A stretch of DNA of 64,000 nucleotides from CAYHVK01 sp964360255 (GTDB lineage: Bacteria; Bdellovibrionota; Bdellovibrionia; Bdellovibrionales; UBA1609): NCBI GenBank assembly GCA_964360255.1, contig CAYHVK010000001.1, positions 217,004 through 281,003 on the forward strand. The letters are read 5' to 3'. Position numbers and translations under genes: made by a program. This document shows, piece after piece, positions 51,425 to 59,965 of this stretch. The notes beneath the pieces are model-generated. The model saw nothing but the letters and a program-made list of their open reading frames with translations, had not been told where the DNA came from and searched no databases. Within the stretch, counting starts at the first letter, position 1; each line of letters starts with the position of its first letter.

Positions 51425-51476
51425 ATCTCCTCCTAGTGATAACTTAAATTATTGTAATCAACTGAGGGAGTTAATT

Positions 51477-51926
51477 ATGAGTTTGGCATCATCAAAAAGT
51501 GAGGACATTTCTGTCCGTTCAGTGTTTCCGAAAAATCGCATTCTTATTATCGATGATGACGTAGATATGGGCAGCGTGATCAAACATAAAATCGAAGCTC
51601 TTCAGCCTAATGTTCACTGCAAAATAATCCAAGATCCTTACGAAGCGCTTCTAGAACTTGTAGATCATAAATATGACTTTATTTTATTAGATCAAAGGAT
51701 TCCTGGCTTACAAGGCAGTTCAATTCTGTCTCAGGTCGATAAATTTATAGATGAAGATGAACTGATTAGTGAATCAGGGCGTTTCGATTCACCCTTGCCG
51801 GTGGTCATTATGTCAGGCGAACACCTGAACCTTGGTCATAGCTTAAAACTTAAAAACTTTAAGCTCCTTAAAACTTTAAACAAAAAGAATCTGCAAACAT
51901 TCATCACTGAGTCATTTGCACATTAA
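51477..51926 (+). CDS. Single-domain response regulator (receiver only)
   Basis: 149 residues from an ATG after TGAGGGAG. Receiver domain with the acid pocket IIDDDVD (D26, D27), phospho-Asp D72 in FILLDQRIPG and the switch Ser in VVIMSGEH; a lysine follows in LLKTLNKKN. No output domain. An insert of about 15 residues (IDEDELISESGRFDS) lies before beta 4. The kinase is not nearby. It is followed after two bases by the DAG kinase gene. Confidence 0.85.
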   Translation: MSLASSKSEDISVRSVFPKNRILIIDDDVDMGSVIKHKIEALQPNVHCKIIQDPYEALLELVDHKYDFILLDQRIPGLQGSSILSQVDKFIDEDELISESGRFDSPLPVVIMSGEHLNLGHSLKLKNFKLLKTLNKKNLQTFITESFAH

Positions 51927-51928
51927 TT

Positions 51929-52831
51929 TTGAAAAAAGCACATTTGATATTTAACAGAAAATCTGGCAAAGGTTTCGGCGAAGCTCTCCCCGAAAAGGTA
52001 CAAGCCGCCTGTGATGAGCGCGGCATTCACCTCTCGCTATATTCTGGCGCCACTTTCGAGCAGTTCGAAAAACAAATCGAAGCAGCGATTGAAAATGCCA
52101 AGCAAGATGGCGGAGTCGTTCTGGCCGCCGGTGGCGATGGCACTATTCGCGGCGTGATTCAAAAAGCCGCTAATCAAAATATTCGGTTGGGAGTCATCCC
52201 AATAGGTACTTTTAATTTTTTTGCCCGCAATTATAATATCCCTCTTGAGCCAGAAGAATCTATTCGACTTGCTTTAAGCGACGCTGAAGCCCGACCCATC
52301 CCTATTGCGAGTATTAATGATCATGTATTTTTAGTGAACGCAAGTATGGGAATCTATTCCCAAGCGATTAAAGATCGCGAGCAAAGCACAAGACGCTTCG
52401 GGCGCAATCGCCTCGTTGTTATCATATCGACCCTCTTTAGTTTTTTTAACAAACAACGACTTCTCAATATTGATATGGTTGTGGACGGTGTCGATTATAA
52501 AACTCAAACTTCGATGGTATTTATTGGCACCAACTCTTTGCAATTAGAAAATTTAAACATGAAAACTGCCGAATGTATGAAACGCGGCTCAATAGCGGTT
52601 ATTCTATTGAAACCTCTTCGTTATTTTGAAATCTTAAGAATCATCTTTCGTGGCTTTACTAAAACCCTTGAAAATGAAGCTAACGTGGAATCTTTCTGTG
52701 CGACTTCACTTATTATCTATACACGTCGTCAAACTCATGACATTGCTCTAGATGGTGAATTGTTTCACCTGGCTTCGCCGCTTAAAATCAATGCGAAAAG
52801 CCATAGCTTAAATTTGGTGTACACGCCTTGA
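51929..52831 (+). CDS. Diacylglycerol kinase catalytic-domain protein (YegS/DgkB-like)
   Basis: 300 residues: LIFNRKSGKG at the start, GGDGTIRGVIQKA near 68, and IPIGTFNFFARNYNIP follow the DAGK pattern (GGDGT nucleotide site, PxGTxNxxAR). It phosphorylates diacylglycerol or a related lipid. Starts with TTG two bases after the receiver gene stop, with no clear ribosome site, so coupling to upstream translation is likely. The next gene overlaps it by four bases. Confidence 0.9.
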   Translation: MKKAHLIFNRKSGKGFGEALPEKVQAACDERGIHLSLYSGATFEQFEKQIEAAIENAKQDGGVVLAAGGDGTIRGVIQKAANQNIRLGVIPIGTFNFFARNYNIPLEPEESIRLALSDAEARPIPIASINDHVFLVNASMGIYSQAIKDREQSTRRFGRNRLVVIISTLFSFFNKQRLLNIDMVVDGVDYKTQTSMVFIGTNSLQLENLNMKTAECMKRGSIAVILLKPLRYFEILRIIFRGFTKTLENEANVESFCATSLIIYTRRQTHDIALDGELFHLASPLKINAKSHSLNLVYTP

Positions 52832-53658
52832 GAGTCTTTCATATATCAGACCCGCATTTTGGAGCCATTCACCCGCCGGCCTTAGATGCTTTTCGCAAAG
52901 CCGTGGCTGAACTTAAGCCGGACCTTATGATTCTCACCGGCGATATCACTCAGCGAGCCCGCACCGATCAGTTTATTGAAGCCAAAAAATATTTCGATCA
53001 ATTTGCGCCGATTCCTCTGCTCACTACACCGGGCAACCATGATTTGCCTCTTTACAATTTATTTTCCCGTTTTTTGTTTCCGTTCAATGAATACATGCAG
53101 CACTTTAAAGCTGATCTTTTTTCTCATATTCATAAAAACGCAGTTGAAATCCTTGTTTTGAATTCAGCAAAGCCGAAAAATCATATTGATGGTGAATTTA
53201 ATCTTAGAAAACTTGAGGAGCATCTTTCGACGTTTGATTCTTTAAGTAAAGTGAGGATGCTCGCGTTTCATCACCCGCTCGATTGCCCTAAAGGGGTCGA
53301 CACCAAAAACATTATTGCGCAAAGCGAAGCTGTTTTAAAACTTTGCGAAAAATACCGTGTGGACATTATTTTGAACGGACACATTCATGATCCTCTGGCA
53401 CGACTTTCTACTGTTCGTTATCCGCAATGCCCGCAACCGGTTATTTTAACTGTTGCTGGCACTTGTCTTTCTTATCGCACGAGACCCAATGCTCCAAATT
53501 CTTTTCACTCTCTCGATGTACAAGTTCATTCTGATGACGGGTCTAAATTTATCGAAGTTTCTCGCTACGATTTAATCGAGAATACAGAATTTAAATTTAA
53601 ATCTAAAAGTTTGTTCCGCAAGACAATGTCAGATTTCTGGCAGCAAGATGAAATTTAA
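52828..53658 (+). CDS. Calcineurin-like metallophosphoesterase
   Basis: 276 residues with all five metal-site blocks: SDPHFG (D, H), LTGDIT (GD), PGNHD, HHPLDCP and NGHIHDP. TTG start overlapping the DAG kinase stop (TTGA). Could be a phospholipid or nucleotide phosphatase; encoded with a lipid kinase it may act on a phospholipid intermediate. Exact substrate not predictable. Confidence 0.9.
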   Translation: MRVFHISDPHFGAIHPPALDAFRKAVAELKPDLMILTGDITQRARTDQFIEAKKYFDQFAPIPLLTTPGNHDLPLYNLFSRFLFPFNEYMQHFKADLFSHIHKNAVEILVLNSAKPKNHIDGEFNLRKLEEHLSTFDSLSKVRMLAFHHPLDCPKGVDTKNIIAQSEAVLKLCEKYRVDIILNGHIHDPLARLSTVRYPQCPQPVILTVAGTCLSYRTRPNAPNSFHSLDVQVHSDDGSKFIEVSRYDLIENTEFKFKSKSLFRKTMSDFWQQDEI

Positions 53659-53734
53659 ATTTCCCCACTAATTTTTTATTTGGGGCAAAGATCTACTCAA
53701 CAAAACTTTCAAATCCAGTATAGCTGAGCCGCGC

Positions 53735-53751
53735 TTGGAATATATTTTGCT
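53735..53751 (+). promoter_or_regulatory. Candidate sigma-54 promoter of the small-protein pair
   Basis: TTGGAATATATTTTGCT, 10 of 14 positions, exact GG-N10-GC spacing, 45 bases before the GTG start. Confidence 0.5.
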
Positions 53752-53779
53752 CTACCTATTCTCAAGTAAGGAGAACGTC

Positions 53780-53935
53780 GTGACACATCAAGATTATATG
53801 CCAAACAATGCTGAGAGTTATATTAATTGGTTTAACTTAATGACCAAGAATAACGGGCGAGCTGGCTATACGGTCGCGTGGGCCATTTGGTTTCCGATGC
53901 TCTTCTTAATTATTGCTTATTTCATACGTGGTTAG
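53780..53935 (+). CDS. 51-residue small membrane protein
   Basis: GTG start after GTAAGGAGAAC. Hydrophilic N-terminus (about 1-28, ESYINWFNLMTKNNGRAGYT), one membrane helix (about 30-49) ending FIRG. No family recognised. The longer frame upstream of the ribosome site is not supported. Followed after 26 bases by the hydrophilic protein gene with a similar AAGGAG site, so the two form a unit. Confidence 0.65.
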   Translation: MTHQDYMPNNAESYINWFNLMTKNNGRAGYTVAWAIWFPMLFLIIAYFIRG

Positions 53936-53961
53936 TTCCACAAAACAACAAGGAGACAGTA

Positions 53962-54273
53962 ATGGCAAATCAACAACGTCCACAGGACACAGAACGTACA
54001 CAATCTGCAGGCACAGCTGGCAGAGGCTCAATGGGTCAAGACCCATCAATGAACCGTAGCACTCCAGGAGTAGATCGCGACTCTCGTGACCAAAAATTGA
54101 GTTCACAAGGTTCAGCGCAACGTCCGGCAGGCTCTCAATCTAGAACTGATCTTGAAGAAGATGATGAATCTTTAGAAGGTGGCGGCTACAGCAAAGGCAC
54201 ACACGAGGCTGATGCTGATGTTGAACGCTCTCCAGACTCTTCAACTTCATCAACGCGCAAAATCAACCGCTAA
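53962..54273 (+). CDS. Small hydrophilic, low-complexity protein
   Basis: 103 residues from an ATG after AAGGAGACAG; no hydrophobic segment. Rich in Q, S, G, R, D and E (QQRPQDTERTQSAGTAGRG at the start), probably disordered. Resembles the hydrophilic stress proteins of general-stress regulons, but no family is recognised. A strong terminator follows. Confidence 0.65.
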   Translation: MANQQRPQDTERTQSAGTAGRGSMGQDPSMNRSTPGVDRDSRDQKLSSQGSAQRPAGSQSRTDLEEDDESLEGGGYSKGTHEADADVERSPDSSTSSTRKINR

Positions 54274-54277
54274 AGCG

Positions 54278-54306
54278 AACGGCGCCGGAAGGCGCCGTTT
54301 TCTTTT
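54278..54306 (+). terminator. Intrinsic terminator after the small-protein pair
   Basis: Nine-base stem AACGGCGCC / GGCGCCGTT with a GGAA tetraloop and a following TTCTTTT tract. Confidence 0.88.
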
Positions 54307-54906
54307 CTATTTACGAGTAAAATTAATTTCCATCTGCTTAATTTCTTTAGTTTCATTCGGCATTGTGCCGTACATCGAGTAAGTCATTTTATTCTTGCTA
54401 GTTATTTTCCACTCACCACGATAAGAATTCTTTTTGCTAGAAGTGATAGGACAAGAGTATTCACCTTTATCCGCTAATATTTTTGTCTTAGGGCTGTAAT
54501 CGCCTTCGCCGACCATAGCCCCAGTGGACATCGTATCTAGCCAGATGGTTTCATACTTTTTCTTAACATTGTTATAGCCAGTTAAACCAATACCTTCAAA
54601 GGCCTGACCCATAGTCGTTCCTTTAATTTCATGTTGGAGCCAGCGGCCACCTAAAATCATTTTCATTGAAGATGAACCAGAAGATTCTTCGGCTTTACCG
54701 TCCGCCGACATCCAAGCCTTAGAAGTGTAAGTCCATTCACCAGCCATACCTGCCAGCACTTTGTGTGGCTGACCCGGAGCCGCTGCCTCCTGGAAAGCTC
54801 TCATCATTTCTTGCATTTTTGCATCGGGCGCGCCTGGTTTCTCAGCATTCGCGGCAAATGCAGTGGTTGAAGCTATAATTAATAGTGTTGATAAAATAGT
54901 TTTCAT
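54307..54906 (-). CDS. Exported DUF1579-family protein
   Basis: 199 residues; signal peptide about 1-18. DUF1579 pattern: HKVLAGMAGEWTYTSKAWMS, LGGRWLQHEIKGTTMGQAFEG, GYNNVKKKYETIWLDTMSTG. A lipocalin-like periplasmic ligand binder is probable. It is the exported counterpart of the cytoplasmic DUF1579-like gene at 27245. Confidence 0.85.
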   Translation of the reverse strand: MKTILSTLLIIASTTAFAANAEKPGAPDAKMQEMMRAFQEAAAPGQPHKVLAGMAGEWTYTSKAWMSADGKAEESSGSSSMKMILGGRWLQHEIKGTTMGQAFEGIGLTGYNNVKKKYETIWLDTMSTGAMVGEGDYSPKTKILADKGEYSCPITSSKKNSYRGEWKITSKNKMTYSMYGTMPNETKEIKQMEINFTRK

Positions 54907-54928
54907 AGATACCTCTTTCGCAAATCAG

Positions 54929-54957
54929 TTTGCATCTCTATTCTTTACTCGTACAAT
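54929..54957 (+). promoter_or_regulatory. Sigma-70 promoter of the MATE transporter
   Basis: TTTGCA, 17 bases, TACAAT; 25 bases between the -10 box and the ATG, which follows CGAGGAGA. Confidence 0.6.
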
Positions 54958-54981
54958 ACTTTTTCATCTCGAGGAGACAAC

Positions 54982-56355
54982 ATGGATTTAATAGCGCGCA
55001 CTCGCAAAGAAAAATGGCGAGAAATCATAACAATTGCGTGGCCACTTATTGTAGCTAATAGTTTTTGGAATATTCAGCTCACTATTGATAGAGTTTTTTT
55101 AGGACAGTACTCGACTGAAGCCTTGGCCGCATCCATGGCAGTGATGGGAGTTTTCTGGACTCCAATGGCGCTATTGCAGCAAACATCGGCTTATGTCACT
55201 ACATTCGTCGCCCAATATTTTGGAGCTAAACGCTTCAATATGATCGGCCCAGCTTTGTGGCAAGCCATTTATATCGCACTCTGTGGTGGCTTACTTTTTA
55301 TGTTACTACTTTTTATTGCCGAACCACTTTTTAATTTTATTGGTCATGAAGAGAAAACCCGCCTTCTTGAAATTGAATATTTTAAATCACTTTGTTATTC
55401 AGCCATGCCCACTGCGATTGTTGCCGCAGTCAGCGGTTACTACACCGGTCTTGGTAATACAAAAATCATCATGTGGATCAACTGCATCGCTCTTATTGCG
55501 AACGTTATTTTAGACTATCTTTTTATTTTCGGTAATTTGGGCTTCCCCGAAATGGGAGTCACTGGCGCTGGTTATGCAACGGGGCTCGCCACATGGTGTG
55601 GAGCCTTTTACGGTCTTTGGTTAATTTTCAAAGACAAACATGCCGCAGAATACGAAATCATTAAGAACTGGCGAATGAATGCTGACCTGATGAAAAGATT
55701 TATCAAGTATGGCTTGCCCAGTGGACTTCAGTGGGCCCTTGAAGGCTTAGCCTTCACAGTGTTCTTAATTATTATAGGCCGCATGCCGAACGGTACTGGG
55801 GCGCTGGCGGCTAGCGGAATCGTAGTGACGGTTATGATGCTAGCCATAATGCCCGCCATTGGAGTCGCTCAAGCGGTTATGGTTCTTGTTGGGCAACATT
55901 TAGGTGAGAAAAATCCTCATCTTGCAGTTGATAATACCTGGAGTGGCGTTCAAGTTGCGGCCATGTACATCATTTCAGTAGGAATCACTTTCTTACTCTT
56001 TCCACAGTTTTATCTCAGCTGGTTTCACAATGAACGAAATGCAGAAGTCTGGGGACAAGTCAGTGTGATTGTTCCTTATCTCCTTATGTTCGTTGCGCTC
56101 TTCACTACTTTTGACAGTATGAATTTAGTTTTCTCATTTGCACTTAAAGGTGCTGGTGACACCCGTTATGTAACAGCCGTAGCACTAGCACTTCCTTGGC
56201 CACTTATGATTATACCAACTTATCTTATGAAAGATTGGAATGGTGCTATTTATTGGGCATGGGGTGCAGCCAGTGTTTACGGGATTTTACAATCCATGGT
56301 GTTTCTACGCCGCTTCTTAGGCGGAAAGTGGAAATCAATGAGTGTTATTAACTAA
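54982..56355 (+). CDS. MATE-family multidrug/Na+ antiporter
   Basis: 457 residues with twelve predicted membrane helices in two homologous halves. MATE features: IITIAWPLIVANSFWNIQLTIDRVFLG at the start, FVAQYFGAKRFN, GYATGLATW, and in the second half PSGLQWALEGLAFTVFLIIIGRM. Exports cationic compounds using H+ or Na+. The stop TAATG overlaps the next start by one base. Confidence 0.92.
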   Translation: MDLIARTRKEKWREIITIAWPLIVANSFWNIQLTIDRVFLGQYSTEALAASMAVMGVFWTPMALLQQTSAYVTTFVAQYFGAKRFNMIGPALWQAIYIALCGGLLFMLLLFIAEPLFNFIGHEEKTRLLEIEYFKSLCYSAMPTAIVAAVSGYYTGLGNTKIIMWINCIALIANVILDYLFIFGNLGFPEMGVTGAGYATGLATWCGAFYGLWLIFKDKHAAEYEIIKNWRMNADLMKRFIKYGLPSGLQWALEGLAFTVFLIIIGRMPNGTGALAASGIVVTVMMLAIMPAIGVAQAVMVLVGQHLGEKNPHLAVDNTWSGVQVAAMYIISVGITFLLFPQFYLSWFHNERNAEVWGQVSVIVPYLLMFVALFTTFDSMNLVFSFALKGAGDTRYVTAVALALPWPLMIIPTYLMKDWNGAIYWAWGAASVYGILQSMVFLRRFLGGKWKSMSVIN

Positions 56356-56642
56356 TGCTGAAAAAAACAGCCTCGGGTTTTATCCTTTCTGTTTATGCTC
56401 AGCCTAATGGAAAAAAATCCGAGATTCTTGGTCTTCATGATGGCCATTTAAAAATAAGACTGAAGGCTCCACCAGTTGAAGGCCAAGCTAATGCCGCCTT
56501 AGAAGAATTTATTGCTAAATTTTTTGGTTGCGCACGGAAAAATGTTTCGTTAATTCGCGGCCAACAATCTAGACAGAAAGCCGTTGAAGTCACTGGGCTT
56601 AGCTATGAGTTAGCTGAGGCCGCGCTGAAGAAATTTTTATAA
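56355..56642 (+). CDS. DUF167 / YggU-family protein
   Basis: 95 residues of the DUF167 family: VYAQPNGKKSEILGLHDGHLKIRLKAPPVEGQANAAL in pieces and IRGQQSRQKAVEV. Compact alpha/beta fold, function unknown. Starts at the last base of the MATE stop codon. Confidence 0.92.
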   Translation: MLKKTASGFILSVYAQPNGKKSEILGLHDGHLKIRLKAPPVEGQANAALEEFIAKFFGCARKNVSLIRGQQSRQKAVEVTGLSYELAEAALKKFL

Positions 56643-56966
56643 AGGACATACCCCTTGCATCTCTTTGCCAACTGGGGAGCTTTCATTAATCAACACGCTC
56701 GTGTAGGTTCCATCAGCGGCCTGAAAAATTTTAACAGAAAGTTCATTATTCGGATCGTTGGGTGCCAAAGTGAGATTCCATTTCTCATCTCCAACAACCG
56801 CATTCTGCTGAAGAGTAAAATCCTGCTGCTTTCCGTACTGGATAAATGTCGCCTGATTTGCGGCTTTATTATTATCGTCAAAAGTGAAACGCACTGAGGC
56901 AAATGGAGCACTATAGAAACTGTAATTACATGTTAAGACCAAACCTAAAAGAAAACTCTGAATCAT
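56637..56966 (-). CDS. Small exported protein of unknown family
   Basis: 109 residues with a weak signal peptide (about 1-17) and a beta-rich body (SVRFTFDDNNKAANQATFI, WNLTLAPNDPNNELSVKIF) ending GVCPL; cysteines at 13 and 107. Convergent with the DUF167 gene, six-base overlap. No family recognised. Confidence 0.6.
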   Translation of the reverse strand: MIQSFLLGLVLTCNYSFYSAPFASVRFTFDDNNKAANQATFIQYGKQQDFTLQQNAVVGDEKWNLTLAPNDPNNELSVKIFQAADGTYTSVLINESSPVGKEMQGVCPL

Positions 56967-57013
56967 CTGTCGACTCCTATAAAAGTGACTGTTAGGCTTA
57001 GCTTAAGCTTTAT

Positions 57014-57718
57014 ATGAATGTAAAAACAAGATCGATTTTATTTTGCCTTTTTGCCGCACTATTTTGCCTGCCGGTAGCGCAGGCCAAAGAAATTGATACC
57101 AATGAAATCTACATTAAGAATGCGCCAGATTGGCTGAGTCGTGGACGCTTAGAAACTATTATTCAGCGTCTACAAACTCGCCTTGAATGGACCACCCGTA
57201 AAATCAATATGAATTTTTATAAAGATGGTTCAAGTTTTATGGCGGCGCATAATTTAGGCACTCAGGTTATCGCCATTACAAAAATTAGTAATGGAACTGC
57301 GACTGTTCTAATTGGGCCCAAAGTCACTGACAAAGAGTTCGACGCCACCTTTGGCCACGAAATGGTTCATGTGATTTTATTTCAAAAATACAAAGGCGCT
57401 ATACCGAAATGGCTTGAAGAGGGTTTAGCCAATCATCTTTCTGAAAAAACTAAAGTAGATTATAAGTGGCTCGCCCGACACCCACTGCCTGCTGACGTTC
57501 GCGAATTAGCCCATCCGCTGAAAGGGAGCGCCGATACAGTGCTTTTTCGCTATAAAGCCTCTCAGGCTTTTGCCGAGATGCTGAGCAAGAAATGTGATTT
57601 AGAGAATTTAATTCGCCTCAGTGTGGGCCGTAAGATCGAAGACTACATAAAAACCTACTGCGAGATCAAAGATATGAACGCTGAATTTAAATCTTGGGTG
57701 ACAAAAAACGCGGCTTAG
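57014..57718 (+). CDS. Exported gluzincin metallopeptidase (peptidase MA-like)
   Basis: 234 residues; signal peptide about 1-24. The zinc site is HEMVH (115-119) with the third ligand in PKWLEEGLANHL (E136), the gluzincin pattern of the peptidase MA clan. Likely a small periplasmic protease. Its end overlaps the convergent ATL gene by 32 bases. Confidence 0.82.
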   Translation: MNVKTRSILFCLFAALFCLPVAQAKEIDTNEIYIKNAPDWLSRGRLETIIQRLQTRLEWTTRKINMNFYKDGSSFMAAHNLGTQVIAITKISNGTATVLIGPKVTDKEFDATFGHEMVHVILFQKYKGAIPKWLEEGLANHLSEKTKVDYKWLARHPLPADVRELAHPLKGSADTVLFRYKASQAFAEMLSKKCDLENLIRLSVGRKIEDYIKTYCEIKDMNAEFKSWVTKNAA

Positions 57719-58034
57719 AACGAGTCACCTTTTTAAATCCGAAAACTTTTAGGTCAATACCTCCAGACTCAGAAAACTCAATACCCTCATCAATCAAACG
57801 TTTTTTCTGCCTGGCGTACTCTTCACTCATCACTTGAAAAGAAATGCGCCCGCGAGAATTTAAAACTCGGTGCCAAGGCAATTTATAAACTTTCGAGCTG
57901 GAGCTGAGAATCCACGAAACTCCTCGAGCCCCGTGAGGACGGCCCGCTAATTTAGCAATCTGCCCATAAGTCGCGACCTGACCTTTTGGAATCTTTTGAA
58001 TAATGGCGATCACACGACGAGAAAAATCGGTCAT
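57687..58034 (-). CDS. Alkyltransferase-like (ATL) protein
   Basis: 115-residue MGMT-like DNA-binding protein: KGQVATYGQIAKLAGRPHGARGVSWIL, then KLPWHRVLNSRGRISF. The active-site Cys of methyltransferases is replaced by Trp (PWHRV, W54), the diagnostic ATL change. ATLs bind O6-alkylguanine without repairing it and hand it to nucleotide excision repair. Third gene of the alkylation-repair operon, overlapping ogt by four bases. Confidence 0.9.
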   Translation of the reverse strand: MTDFSRRVIAIIQKIPKGQVATYGQIAKLAGRPHGARGVSWILSSSSKVYKLPWHRVLNSRGRISFQVMSEEYARQKKRLIDEGIEFSESGGIDLKVFGFKKVTRSKPRFLSPKI

Positions 58035-58522
58035 TTCTTAAAGCTCGCCTTTTCTAAACTGAGTAAGAACTCTTTATTGGTAAGGCCACCCGCATAACCT
58101 GTTAATCGAGCATTGGCACCGATGACTCTGTGACAAGGAACAATAATTGAAATGGGATTACGCCCATTGGCTGTACCCACCGCACGTACGGCTTTTTCAG
58201 CTTTTATAGCTAAGGCCTGCTCTTTATAACTTTTTGTTTTACCAAATGGGATTTTAGTCAGTGCCTTCCAAGCTTTGATCTGAAATTCTGTGCCCTTCAG
58301 ATTGAGGGGAATATCAAATTCCTGACGTTTCCCTTTCCAGTACTCGGCGAGCTGAGAGATCGTTTTCTTAATGATGGCATTATCACCCTCAACAAGATCA
58401 GAATTTCTGCTTTTATATTTAGGCCAAGTCTGCGGATACAAAAGGCCCTCTAAGGCCTCGTCAGAAGCCACGAGATAAATATCACCAATAGGACTTTTGA
58501 TTTTTTTGAAGACTCTCTTCAT
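58031..58522 (-). CDS. ogt: Methylated-DNA-protein cysteine methyltransferase (Ogt-like)
   Basis: 163 residues: suicide repair enzyme for O6-methylguanine. Active-site PCHRVIG (C130), HTH region IPFGKTKSYKEQALAI and GTANGRNPISI. ATGA overlaps link it to the Ada-AlkA gene upstream and the ATL gene downstream. Confidence 0.94.
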   Translation of the reverse strand: MKRVFKKIKSPIGDIYLVASDEALEGLLYPQTWPKYKSRNSDLVEGDNAIIKKTISQLAEYWKGKRQEFDIPLNLKGTEFQIKAWKALTKIPFGKTKSYKEQALAIKAEKAVRAVGTANGRNPISIIVPCHRVIGANARLTGYAGGLTNKEFLLSLEKASFKK

Positions 58523-59916
58523 ATCTCACTCCAAACCGCATGGGTTAAGTAAGCGCGAAAAGAAATCCACTCCTCTTCATTGATTCGCTTACTCTTTAAA
58601 GCTCTCTCAATTAACAAATCATTTTTCGGAAACGCATCCGGATCCCGCAAACAGCGCATGGCAATCATCTCTGCCGTCCACGGCCCTATACCTCGAATAT
58701 CGAGAAGCTGCTTTCTCATGGCATCGGTTTCTGCACTGGCATGCAGGTGCAGTTGGCCTTTTTCGACCTGACGTGAAAGCTCACGAATGGCTTCAGCCTT
58801 AACCTTAGTAATACCGATGGTTTCAACCTCGGCCCTAGCAAGAACTTTTGCTAATGGAAATTCGTAGATCTCTTGCCCGTCTACTTCGCCAATACGCTGA
58901 CCGTATTTCTCGATTAGAGTTTTAAGTTTCAAGCGAGCTTGCTCAGTAGAAATCAACTGACTTAAAATCACCGAAATCGCGACTTCAAAAGAATCGAAAC
59001 ATCCAGGCACCCGTACGCCGGAAAATTTTTGCGGAATTGTCGCGTCCCAGGGGTTGTGATCGGTATCGAAAAGATTGCACATCTGATTTAAAATCCAGCG
59101 CACTTTAGCTAAAGGTATGTTTGATAAACTCACTTCAAGAAATTTCTTGTTTCCGCTTAAAGTGATATCGGCCCAACCGATTTTTTTATCTTTGCCATTA
59201 TTTGAAGTGATAAAACGACGATAGGTATCGCCTTCGACCTTTTCTAAACCAAAAGCTTCATGGCGTTTAAGATACGCTAAGATTAATTTGAAATCATAAG
59301 GCTGACGTGTCGCAATTTTAAGTGCAATTTGAGAATTGATTGGGCCCTCGACTCGCTGACGTACTTCTCTAGGCGATTTATGATAGAGGGATTTAAACGC
59401 CTCGTTAAAGCGGCGCAAAGATTGAAAGCCTACAGCAAAAGCAATTTCAGTTACCGGTCGAGAGGATTCTAAAAGCAGTTGTTTCGCTAAGTGGAGGCGA
59501 TTGGTATTAATAATCTCAACGGGCGAAGCGCCGAGTTGCTCGTCGAAAAGTCGACGAAGATGGCGATCGGTAACACCCAATGAACGAGCCAATCCTTCGA
59601 TTGAAACGGCTCCTTCAGATTCGCCAATAATTTTTAAAGCCCTTGAGACTGTTTTGCCCGTACCTTCAAAAAAGCGACTGCCCGGGGCGATATCTGGATG
59701 GCAGCGCAAACAAGGGCGAAAACCTGATTTCTCAGCTTCACTTAAACTGCGAAAGATTTTTATATTTTCAATTTTAGGGCGAGCCGGGCATATAGGGCGG
59801 CAGTATATTTTAGTGGTAGTGACGCCAAAATAAAAACGCCCATCGTATTTTTTATCGCGACGACGTATCACCTGAATAAGATCTTTGTCTTTTAAGCTCT
59901 GCATGCCCTTAATCAT
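58519..59916 (-). CDS. Ada-type regulator fused to AlkA DNA glycosylase
   Basis: 465 residues in three parts: Ada metal-binding domain with C39, C43, C69 and C72 (YCRPICPARPK; PCLRCHPD), where methyl phosphotriester repair would methylate C39; an AraC-type HTH pair (about 90-190, SIEGLARSLGVTDRHLRRLF, VTEIAFAVGFQSLRRFNEAF); and an AlkA 3-methyladenine glycosylase with the helix-hairpin-helix IRGIGPWTAEM and catalytic Asp in FPKNDLLI. Sensor, activator and glycosylase are thus one protein, while the O6-methyltransferase is separate. A second in-frame ATG lies 12 bases in. Confidence 0.93.
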   Translation of the reverse strand: MIKGMQSLKDKDLIQVIRRRDKKYDGRFYFGVTTTKIYCRPICPARPKIENIKIFRSLSEAEKSGFRPCLRCHPDIAPGSRFFEGTGKTVSRALKIIGESEGAVSIEGLARSLGVTDRHLRRLFDEQLGASPVEIINTNRLHLAKQLLLESSRPVTEIAFAVGFQSLRRFNEAFKSLYHKSPREVRQRVEGPINSQIALKIATRQPYDFKLILAYLKRHEAFGLEKVEGDTYRRFITSNNGKDKKIGWADITLSGNKKFLEVSLSNIPLAKVRWILNQMCNLFDTDHNPWDATIPQKFSGVRVPGCFDSFEVAISVILSQLISTEQARLKLKTLIEKYGQRIGEVDGQEIYEFPLAKVLARAEVETIGITKVKAEAIRELSRQVEKGQLHLHASAETDAMRKQLLDIRGIGPWTAEMIAMRCLRDPDAFPKNDLLIERALKSKRINEEEWISFRAYLTHAVWSEI

Positions 59917-59965
59917 AACAAGAAAGCAGTATCATAACTGGCGGTTTTCGGACATCATCATTTGA

